In this document: positions 1 through 4,660 of the stretch, piece after piece | Numbering within the stretch: position 1 is the first letter of the stretch | Layout of the letters: every line of letters begins with the position of its first letter | Assembly: GCA_902797475.1 (NCBI GenBank) | Contig: CADBTG010000181.1 | Coordinates: 1 to 5,034 of the forward strand | Source of the DNA: an uncultured Lachnospiraceae bacterium | Lineage (GTDB): Bacteria; Bacillota; Clostridia; Lachnospirales; Lachnospiraceae | Direction of reading: 5' to 3' | Length of the DNA stretch: 5,034 nt | The notes under the pieces: generated by a model | The model's database searches: none | What the model saw: only the letters and a program-made list of their open reading frames with translations | What the model was told of the DNA's origin: nothing | Position numbers and translations under genes: made by a program

Positions 1-1362
1 CAGGCGGAATTGTAATACATCGAACTGCAGAGTTCCGACAACGCCGACAATGATTTCCTCCATGCCGGTGTTGAATTCCTGGAAGATCTGGATCGCGCCT
101 TCCTGTGCAATCTGTGTAACACCCTTCATGAACTGTTTCCGCTTCATCGTATCGACCTGCCGAACCCGTGCGAAGTGCTCGGGCGCAAAGGTAGGAATGC
201 CTTCGAAGCGGAATTTTTCATTGGATTCGCAAAGCGGATCACCAATCGAGAAGATGCCCGGGTCGAAAACGCCGATGATATCGCCGGAGTAGGCTTCCTC
301 GACGATGTGGCGCTCGTCGGCCATCATCTGAGTGGACTGTGAAAGCTTTACCTTCCGTCCGCCCTGCACGTGATTGACTTCCATGCCGGGCGTATACTGT
401 CCCGAGCAGATTCGCATAAACGCGATGCGGTCACGGTGCGCTTTATTCATATTTGCCTGAATCTTAAAGACAAATGCGGAGAAGTCCGGACGGAACGGGT
501 CGATGACGCCGAGGTCGGATTTTCTCGGAAGCGGAGAACTCGTCATCTTAAGGAAATGCTTCAAAAAGGTTTCGACGCCGAAATTGGTCAGCGCGGAACC
601 GAAGAAGACCGGCGAAAGCTCGCCCGCGTCGACAAGCTCCTGATCGAATTCGGCGCTTGCGCCGTCTAATAGCTCGATGTCTTCCTGTAATTTGTCATAA
701 AAATCAAAACCGATGCGGTCCCTGAGAGCGGCGGAGTCGGCTGCGATATACTCGGTTGCAACTTCCTTCTGGCCGTTCATGGCCGCCGTGAAGAGGGCAA
801 CCTCCTTGGTGTTCCGGTCATAAACGCCCTTAAAGCCTTTGCCGGAGCCGATGGGCCAGTTAATCGGACAGGTCTGGATGCCGAGCACGTTCTCGATATC
901 GCTCATCAATTCGTACGGGTCGTTCGCTTCCCGGTCCATCTTGTTGATAAATGTGAAAATCGGGATATGGCGCATCACGCAGACCTTGAAAAGCTTGATT
1001 GTCTGACGTTCAACACCCTTTGACGCATCGATGACCATGACGGCGGAATCCGCAGCCATCAGCGTCCGGTACGTATCCTCGGAGAAGTCCTCATGTCCGG
1101 GCGTATCGAGAATGTTGATGCAATAGCCGTCGTAATTGAACTGCAAAACGGACGAGGTAACGGAGATACCACGTTCCTTCTCGATTTCCATCCAGTCGGA
1201 AACCGCATGTCTCGCGGTTTTTCTTCCTTTTACGGAGCCGGCCAGATTGATGGCGCCGCCGTACAGCAGGAATTTCTCGGTAAGAGTCGTTTTACCGGCA
1301 TCCGGGTGGGAGATAATGGCAAATGTGCGTCTCTTTTTTATGTTATCTTCAAAAGCTGACAT
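1..1362 (-). CDS. prfC: Peptide chain release factor 3 (RF-3), C-terminus cut by window edge
   Basis: RF-3 is a cytoplasmic translational GTPase that removes RF1/RF2 from the ribosome after peptide release. The minus-strand frame reads without a stop for 454 codons from the ATG at 1362 down to base 1. The family is usually about 525-530 residues, so roughly the last 75 are outside the window. Visible GTPase motifs are the P-loop SHPDAGKTT (residues 18-26), the G2/switch I region RGISVTSSV (64-72), G3 DTPGH (86-90), G4 NKMD (140-143) and a G5-like GSAL (255-258). The SHPDAGKTT P-loop with the MEIEKERGISVTSSV stretch separates RF-3 from EF-G. Domain II follows (about 290-385), then the start of domain III. 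The start is supported by an AAGGAAGG ribosome binding site 8 nt upstream and by the typical N-terminus MSAFEDNIKKRRTFAIISHP. It is transcribed divergently from rsmI. No frameshift or missing catalytic residue is seen. Confidence 0.97.
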   Translation of the reverse strand, partial: MSAFEDNIKKRRTFAIISHPDAGKTTLTEKFLLYGGAINLAGSVKGRKTARHAVSDWMEIEKERGISVTSSVLQFNYDGYCINILDTPGHEDFSEDTYRTLMAADSAVMVIDASKGVERQTIKLFKVCVMRHIPIFTFINKMDREANDPYELMSDIENVLGIQTCPINWPIGSGKGFKGVYDRNTKEVALFTAAMNGQKEVATEYIAADSAALRDRIGFDFYDKLQEDIELLDGASAEFDQELVDAGELSPVFFGSALTNFGVETFLKHFLKMTSSPLPRKSDLGVIDPFRPDFSAFVFKIQANMNKAHRDRIAFMRICSGQYTPGMEVNHVQGGRKVKLSQSTQMMADERHIVEEAYSGDIIGVFDPGIFSIGDPLCESNEKFRFEGIPTFAPEHFARVRQVDTMKRKQFMKGVTQIAQEGAIQIFQEFNTGMEEIIVGVVGTLQFDVLQFRL

Positions 1363-1370
1363 GGTTGAAT

Positions 1371-1378
1371 CCTTCCTT
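1371..1378 (-). promoter_or_regulatory. Ribosome binding site of prfC
   Basis: On the minus strand this reads AAGGAAGG and lies 8 nt before the ATG that ends at 1360. Its purine run and spacing fix the prfC start. Confidence 0.8.
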
Positions 1379-1447
1379 CAATCGATAAACGGCGGCACGT
1401 TCTGTCGCCGGTCGGACAGCCCCCAAAGTAAGGGAACGCCGCACAAA

Positions 1448-1476
1448 AGAGTACCATATCACGAGGCGGAATTCAA
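1448..1476 (-). promoter_or_regulatory. Candidate sigma-A promoter of prfC
   Basis: On the minus strand, TTGAAT (1476-1471) is followed after exactly 17 nt by TACTCT (1453-1448), with TGG directly before it giving an extended -10. The -35 matches four of six consensus bases. The -10 matches only three, but these are the most conserved ones (first, second and last). The predicted transcript would begin near 1441, leaving a leader of about 80 nt. A weak 5-bp hairpin (CTGTC/GACAG, 1402-1419) lies inside that leader. This is a pattern match only. Another promoter in the same gap is possible. Confidence 0.45.
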
Positions 1477-1480
1477 GCAA

Positions 1481-1500
1481 TTTCGTGCCTTCGGGCGAAA
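1481..1500. other. Imperfect hairpin with TTCG tetraloop between divergent promoters
   Basis: TTTCG and CGAAA pair on the outside. Inside, after a 2-nt bulge (TG), CC and GG close a TTCG loop, giving the very stable C(UUCG)G motif if transcribed from the plus strand. It sits between the -35 of the minus-strand prfC promoter and the -35 of the rsmI promoter, so neither predicted transcript would contain it. It has no T-tract and is not a clear terminator. It could be a remnant, a protein-binding site or chance. Confidence 0.3.
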
Positions 1501-1507
1501 AGAATGG

Positions 1508-1536
1508 TTTATTTTACGGAAATGATATGCTATAAT
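1508..1536 (+). promoter_or_regulatory. Extended -10 promoter of rsmI and the downstream transferase gene
   Basis: A perfect TATAAT (1531-1536) is preceded by TGC (1528-1530), an extended -10 element. The -35 region at 17-nt spacing is TTTATT (1508-1513), a weak match, as is usual when the extended -10 is present. Transcription would start near 1543, leaving a leader of about 67 nt before the rsmI ATG. This is the best promoter-like sequence ahead of rsmI. The gene at 2476 has no obvious promoter of its own, so it probably relies on this one. Confidence 0.7.
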
Positions 1537-1578
1537 GTACCGGCGTAAGCGAAAATGAACCGATTTCGTGAGGTACGA

Positions 1579-1601
1579 GTGGCATTTGCCACGGAAAGGA
1601 G
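1579..1601 (+). promoter_or_regulatory. Leader hairpin and ribosome binding site of rsmI
   Basis: GTGGC (1579-1583) and GCCAC (1588-1592) form a 5-bp stem with an ATTT loop, only 4 nt ahead of the ribosome binding site AGGAG (1597-1601). That site lies 8 nt before the ATG at 1610 and decides the start. An in-frame GTG at 1568 would add 14 residues (RYEWHLPRKGAAT in the middle) that do not resemble an RsmI N-terminus and lacks a good binding site. The hairpin leaves the site exposed and may keep the leader open. Any regulatory role is conjecture. Confidence 0.6.
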
Positions 1602-1609
1602 CGGCGACG

Positions 1610-2464
1610 ATGGACGGAAAAACAAGCGGAACCTTATATTTGTGTGCAACCCCCATCGGGAACCTGGAGGACATGACGTACCGGGTAGTCCGGATTCTTT
1701 CCGAGGTTGATCTGATTGCCGCCGAGGATACCAGAAACAGCATCAAGCTTCTGAATCATTTCGAGATTCACACGCCGATGACGAGCTATCACGAGTTCAA
1801 TAAGATTGAAAAAGGTCACACGCTGATCGACAAGCTTCTTGCGGGGCAGAACATTGCGCTGATTACCGACGCCGGCATGCCCGGCATCAGCGACCCGGGG
1901 GAGGAACTTGTCCGGATGGCGTATGAAGCGGGCGTTCCCGTGACCGTTCTTCCGGGAGCCTGCGCCTGCGTGACAGCGCTTACGATGTCGGGACTTCCGA
2001 CGAGAAGATTCGCGTTCGAGGCGTTTCTTCCGACGGAGAAGAAGCAGCGCAGACAGGCGCTTGCGGATGTGGCAGCAGAGCGGCGGACAGTGGTTTTGTA
2101 CGAGGCACCGCACCGGCTTTTAAGAACGCTTACGGAGCTTTTAGAAACGGTCGGGGAGGAACGACAGATAGCCGTTCTTCGCGAACTGACCAAAAAGCAT
2201 GAAACAAGGTTCTTCGGAACGCTTCGCGAGGCGGTTGCGCATTATACGGCGGAAGAGCCGAAAGGCGAATGTGTGCTTGTTCTTTCCGGTAAATCCGACG
2301 AGGAAATATCAGAGGAGGCTGCGGCCAAATGGCAGGACATCGGCATTGCCGAACATGTAGCAAAATATGAGGCGGAAGGGATGGAGCGAATGGAAGCCAT
2401 CAAGGCCGTCGCACGGGACAGGGGAGTTCCGAAAAGGGAGATTTACAAAGAGATTTCAGGTTGA
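1610..2464 (+). CDS. rsmI: 16S rRNA (cytidine(1402)-2'-O)-methyltransferase RsmI
   Basis: RsmI is a cytoplasmic S-adenosylmethionine-dependent enzyme of the tetrapyrrole (CbiF-like) methylase fold. It 2'-O-methylates C1402 of 16S rRNA in the decoding centre, where RsmH adds the N4 methyl. The 284-residue product has normal family length. In order it shows the N-terminal signature LYLCATPIGNLEDMT (9-23), AAEDTRNS (37-44), the SAM-site loop ITDAGMPGISDPG (85-97), VLPGACACVTAL (113-124) with SGLPTRRFAFEAFLP (127-141), VVLYEAPHRL (161-170), RELTKKHE (191-198) and GECVLVLSG (219-227). The C-terminus (about 248-284, ending AVARDRGVPKREIYKEI) matches the helix-turn-helix-like tail of full-length RsmI. 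The ATG is chosen over the upstream GTG at 1568 because of AGGAG 8 nt before it. A gene starts 11 nt after its stop, implying co-transcription. All expected motifs are present. Confidence 0.96.
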   Translation: MDGKTSGTLYLCATPIGNLEDMTYRVVRILSEVDLIAAEDTRNSIKLLNHFEIHTPMTSYHEFNKIEKGHTLIDKLLAGQNIALITDAGMPGISDPGEELVRMAYEAGVPVTVLPGACACVTALTMSGLPTRRFAFEAFLPTEKKQRRQALADVAAERRTVVLYEAPHRLLRTLTELLETVGEERQIAVLRELTKKHETRFFGTLREAVAHYTAEEPKGECVLVLSGKSDEEISEEAAAKWQDIGIAEHVAKYEAEGMERMEAIKAVARDRGVPKREIYKEISG

Positions 2465-2465
2465 C

Positions 2466-2469
2466 GGAG
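2466..2469 (+). promoter_or_regulatory. Ribosome binding site deciding the start at 2476
   Basis: GGAG lies 6 nt before the ATG at 2476 and directly after the rsmI stop, which suits translational coupling. The alternative start, TTG at 2461, overlaps the rsmI stop as TTGA and has only a weak AAGAG upstream. It would add the five residues MTEQF. Confidence 0.55.
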
Positions 2470-2475
2470 CAGTTT

Positions 2476-4080
2476 ATGAAAGAGACAGATGAAACAAAAA
2501 ATGAGATGACGGAGGCTGACAATTCGTCGGCATCCGTGACAGAAGAAGGCTCCTGCCCGGAAGAAACAGGGGCGGAAGCAGAGAATTCGAGCGGAAAGAA
2601 AAGCAATAAGGCGAAGACAGTTTGGCGTATCATTTTCCTATTGCTCGGCAATGCGGTTATAATTGCCGGCGTATGGCAGCACATTCTGTTCAACGGCGTG
2701 TCGGTTGCGTCGATGATTTTCCAGCTGATGGTGCCGATGGAAGGTGCGGATGCGGGCAATTTCTTCTCTCTTAACATTGCGATGGGAATCGGACTGCCGC
2801 TTATGACGGCCTTCGAGTTCTGGCTCGGAAACTTCTGGCGTAAGAAGACAACAAAACCGAAATTCCTGCACAAACGGAAGGTGCTTTCGGCAGGGCTTTT
2901 CTTTGCGCTTGCCGCGATTGTGGTTCTTGCTAAGATGCGCGTGTTTTCATTCTTATGGAGACAGATGACGCCTTCGAAGCTGTATGAGACTCATTATGTC
3001 ATGCCGCAAAAGGAAATGATCAAAGCGCCCGAAAAGAAGCGGAACCTGGTATATATTTACATGGAATCCATGGAGAATACCTACGCGGACAAGAGTGTCG
3101 GCGGGCTTACGGATAAGAGCAGGATTCCGTATCTGACTTCCCTGGCGCTCGGAGAAGGCGAATGCTTCTCTGTTGACGGAAAGCTGAACGGCCTGGAGCC
3201 TGCAGAGGGCGCTGTCTGGACGTGCGGTTCCCTGGTTTCGCAGACATGCGGCACCCCGCTCATTGTTCCGATTGGGCGGAACAACATGGGCAAAGGCTAT
3301 AAGACTTTCCTGCCCGGGATGGTTTCCATCTGGGAGATCCTTTCGGATTACGGGTACCGAAGTGTATTCCTGCAGGGCTCAAAGATTGAATTTGCCGGAA
3401 CCGATCTGTTGCTTTCGACGCACGGCAATCCGATTGTAAGGGATTACAACTACTACAACAAAAATCACAGGCTTCCTTTCGACGGATATGAAGTCTGGTG
3501 GGGTTATGAGGACTTCCGCCTTTACGAGTTCGCAAAGGAAGAGATCCTGACCGCAGCGGAAAGCGGAGATCCTTTCGCCGTCACCATTATGACGATTGAT
3601 ACGCATTTCACGGGCGGGTACACCTGCCCCAAGTGCGGCAGCGAATTCAAGAATTCCTATGATAACGCCATTCTCTGTGCGGATCACCAGGTTGAAGAGT
3701 TTGTCACCTGGCTTAAGCAGCAGCCGTTTTATGAGGATACCACTGTTGTGATTGTCGGGGATCACCCGACGATGGACAGCCTGTATTACCGGAATCTTTC
3801 AAAGGGCGTCAAGAAGTACGACCGGAAAGCCTATGCGGTCATTCTGAACAGCGCTTTGGAGTATACGCTCGGAAAGAACCGTGATTACTGCGCATTTGAT
3901 ATGTATCCGACGACCCTGGCAGCCATGGGATTTTCCATCGAAGGCAACAAGCTCGGGCTCGGTGTGAACCTATATTCCGACGAGCAGACGCTCTGCGAGC
4001 GTTACGGGCTTAAGAAGCTGAACAGACTGCTCCAGAAGAAATCAAAGTATTATAATAAGCATATTATCGAAGGAAAATAG
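2476..4080 (+). CDS. Membrane-anchored phosphoglycerol transferase, MdoB/OpgB - LTA synthase family
   Basis: The family transfers phosphoglycerol from phosphatidylglycerol to an acceptor (lipoteichoic acid, glucans or wall polysaccharide) outside the membrane. The 534-residue product has an acidic Ser/Glu-rich N-terminal tail (1-40), a basic patch, and membrane segments near 48-70, 97-119 and 136-154, with a Lys/Arg-rich loop at 121-135. This predicts an inside N-terminus and an outside catalytic domain. The sulfatase-fold domain begins with NLVYIYMESMENTY (190-203; Glu197 a likely metal ligand). Then come VWTCGSLVSQTCGTP (247-261; Thr249 the likely nucleophile), LQGSKIEFAGTD (299-310), MTIDTHFTGG (372-381; His377) and VVIVGDHPTM (424-433; Asp429-His430). 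From memory, the order and wording of these blocks resemble E. coli MdoB more than classical LtaS. A CPKC pair (384, 387) and Cys401 lie in an outside loop. It follows rsmI by 11 nt and is ended by a strong terminator. The acceptor is unknown; in Firmicutes a lipoteichoic acid-like or polysaccharide acceptor is likely. Confidence 0.88.
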   Translation: MKETDETKNEMTEADNSSASVTEEGSCPEETGAEAENSSGKKSNKAKTVWRIIFLLLGNAVIIAGVWQHILFNGVSVASMIFQLMVPMEGADAGNFFSLNIAMGIGLPLMTAFEFWLGNFWRKKTTKPKFLHKRKVLSAGLFFALAAIVVLAKMRVFSFLWRQMTPSKLYETHYVMPQKEMIKAPEKKRNLVYIYMESMENTYADKSVGGLTDKSRIPYLTSLALGEGECFSVDGKLNGLEPAEGAVWTCGSLVSQTCGTPLIVPIGRNNMGKGYKTFLPGMVSIWEILSDYGYRSVFLQGSKIEFAGTDLLLSTHGNPIVRDYNYYNKNHRLPFDGYEVWWGYEDFRLYEFAKEEILTAAESGDPFAVTIMTIDTHFTGGYTCPKCGSEFKNSYDNAILCADHQVEEFVTWLKQQPFYEDTTVVIVGDHPTMDSLYYRNLSKGVKKYDRKAYAVILNSALEYTLGKNRDYCAFDMYPTTLAAMGFSIEGNKLGLGVNLYSDEQTLCERYGLKKLNRLLQKKSKYYNKHIIEGK

Positions 4081-4099
4081 AAAGAAAACCTTATGAGGT

Positions 4100-4159
4100 A
4101 GCGCAACATAATAATGGGAAAGAGGAATAATCCGTGTGGGTTATTCCTCTTTTTGCGCT
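4100..4159 (+). terminator. Intrinsic terminator with nested outer stem, after the transferase gene
   Basis: AAAGAGGAATAATCC (4119-4133) pairs with GGGTTATTCCTCTTT (4138-4152), including one T-G wobble, around a GTGT loop. This gives a 15-bp stem whose 3' arm runs into five Ts (4150-4154). An outer inverted repeat, AGCGCAA (4100-4106) and TTGCGCT (4153-4159), encloses it, so a larger fold is possible. It starts about 20 nt after the stop at 4080 and separates the rsmI transcript from the blaI unit. The outer arm uses part of the T-tract, so it may form only after read-through or compete with termination. Confidence 0.88.
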
Positions 4160-4214
4160 TAAAGAACTGCGGAAAGCACCCGCAGGAGAGACCGGCAATA
4201 GTTTATCTGTATAA

Positions 4215-4223
4215 TGTTATAAT
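4215..4223 (+). promoter_or_regulatory. Possible upstream promoter (extended -10) ahead of blaI
   Basis: TGTTATAAT contains a perfect -10 hexamer (4218-4223) with a TG extension. A second TATAAT lies at 4210-4215. No convincing -35 is seen at 16-18 nt upstream. Transcription would begin near 4230, right at the AAGGAGG at 4230-4236, which is unusually close. It may be a second, operator-independent promoter or an AT-rich coincidence. Confidence 0.35.
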
Positions 4224-4238
4224 CATGCGAAGGAGGTA

Positions 4239-4267
4239 TTGACAGATGCAGACTATTGTGATAGTCT
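4239..4267 (+). promoter_or_regulatory. Main candidate promoter of blaI-blaR1
   Basis: A perfect TTGACA (4239-4244) is followed after 17 nt by TAGTCT (4262-4267). TGA directly before it forms an extended -10, and the key first, second and last -10 bases are all present. Transcription would start near 4274, giving a leader of about 22 nt with a GGAGG site. The first palindromic operator covers the spacer and the -10, and the second covers the start site. A bound repressor would therefore block RNA polymerase. This overlap is the main reason to prefer it over the TATAAT elements upstream. Confidence 0.6.
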
Positions 4268-4269
4268 AG
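4246..4269 (+). CDS. Possible 7-codon leader ORF inside the operator
   Basis: ATG at 4246 opens a frame encoding MQTIVIV and stops at TAG (4267-4269). A textbook AGGAGG (4231-4236) lies 9 nt upstream, a better site than many real genes have. It would be translated only from the upstream promoter near 4215-4223, because the main predicted start (about 4274) lies after it. Most of its codons are operator bases, so the peptide sequence is probably incidental. The alternative is that AGGAGG serves an in-frame TTG at 4239 that would extend BlaI by 19 residues, but the 2-nt spacing is too short. Confidence 0.2.
   Translation: MQTIVIV
4250..4267. promoter_or_regulatory. BlaI-type operator 1 (18-bp palindrome)
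   Basis: AGACTAT and ATAGTCT form a perfect 7-bp inverted repeat around TGTG. Its outer ACTA and TAGT lie 6 bp apart, the same spacing as in the staphylococcal mec/bla dyad as I recall it (ACTACA-N2-TGTAGT), while the inner bases differ. It overlaps the -10 of the blaI promoter, which suggests autorepression by the adjacent BlaI-like protein. Confidence 0.78.
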
Positions 4270-4285
4270 ACTATAGGAATAGTCT
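4268..4285. promoter_or_regulatory. BlaI-type operator 2 (18-bp palindrome abutting operator 1)
   Basis: AGACTAT and ATAGTCT again form a perfect 7-bp inverted repeat, here around AGGA. It begins at the very next base after operator 1, so the dyad centres are exactly 18 bp apart. It covers the predicted transcription start and touches the blaI ribosome binding site at 4285-4290. The identical arms suggest that two repressor dimers bind side by side. Confidence 0.78.
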
Positions 4286-4290
4286 GGAGG
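4285..4290 (+). promoter_or_regulatory. Ribosome binding site deciding the blaI start
   Basis: TGGAGG lies 5 nt before the ATG at 4296. It shares its first base with the end of operator 2. It supports ATG 4296 over the longer in-frame TTG start at 4239. Confidence 0.75.
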
Positions 4291-4295
4291 CAAAA

Positions 4296-4655
4296 ATGAC
4301 AAACGGGATATTGTACGACAGTGAAGCGAAAATCATGGAAATCCTTTGGGAGAAAGAACCAATCACGGCCAAAGAAATCAGCCTGATTGCCGCAGAAACC
4401 ATCGGTTGGAATAAAAACACCACCTATACGGTCATCAAAAAACTGGAGGCGAAGGGCTTTATCCGAAGAAACGAGCCCGGGTTCGTTTGCACATCGCTTG
4501 TATCGAAGACCGAGATGCAGAAGAAGGACGCACTCTCTTTGTTGAATAAAGTTTTTGCGGGATCTCGCAGAGCGCTTTTCTCCGCGTTGTTAGACGGGGA
4601 GACGATTACAGAACAGGAACGAGAAGAACTTCGTCGCATGATAGATGAAAGGTAG
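4296..4655 (+). CDS. blaI: BlaI/MecI/CopY-family transcriptional repressor
   Basis: BlaI-family repressors bind palindromic operators as dimers and are removed by proteolysis when the partner BlaR1 senses a beta-lactam or wall damage. The 119-residue product is close to the family's usual size (about 120-126). The winged helix spans about 7-70. It begins with LYDSEAKIMEILWEKEPITAKEIS (split over 6-29). The recognition helix and wing follow as WNKNTTYTVIKKLEAKGFI (38-56), the strongest family signature. The C-terminal dimerisation region (71-119) includes LLNKVFAGSRRALFSALL (82-99), similar to the BlaI stretch around the BlaR1-dependent cleavage site, although I see no Asn-Phe pair there. The ATG at 4296 is chosen for its GGAGG 5 nt upstream; the extra residues from TTG 4239 would be operator sequence. 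It is followed 5 nt later by a BlaR1-type gene. Operators in its promoter imply autorepression. The target could also be a non-lactamase envelope gene. Confidence 0.93.
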   Translation: MTNGILYDSEAKIMEILWEKEPITAKEISLIAAETIGWNKNTTYTVIKKLEAKGFIRRNEPGFVCTSLVSKTEMQKKDALSLLNKVFAGSRRALFSALLDGETITEQEREELRRMIDER

Positions 4656-4660
4656 AAACT

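Noticed and set aside
50..669. Plus-strand open frames at 50-292 and 370-669
   Set aside because: They lie inside prfC on the other strand, have no ribosome binding sites or recognisable motifs, and the prfC translation is clearly real.
1402..1419. Palindrome CTGTC/GACAG as an operator or riboswitch in the prfC leader
   Set aside because: Only 5 bp with an 8-nt loop and no matching second element; too weak to call.
1568..1609. GTG start giving RsmI 14 extra residues
   Set aside because: The added residues do not look like an RsmI N-terminus, there is no good ribosome binding site before the GTG, and AGGAG sits 8 nt before the ATG at 1610.
1634..2363. Overlapping minus-strand open frames opposite rsmI
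   Set aside because: Their translations are low-quality, Arg/Ser/Pro-rich text with no family resemblance, while the plus strand encodes a complete RsmI.
2461..2475. TTG start for the transferase overlapping the rsmI stop (TTGA)
   Set aside because: Coupling by overlap is possible, but ATG at 2476 has GGAG 6 nt upstream and is a stronger codon. The difference is only five residues, so I keep it as an alternative.
3081..3765. Minus-strand open frames opposite the transferase catalytic domain
   Set aside because: They are antisense to conserved active-site blocks and show no motif or start signal of their own.
4239..4295. TTG start giving BlaI a 19-residue N-terminal extension
   Set aside because: Only 2 nt separate it from AGGAGG, the residues would be encoded by the operators, and the family starts close to the LYDSEAKIMEILW region.
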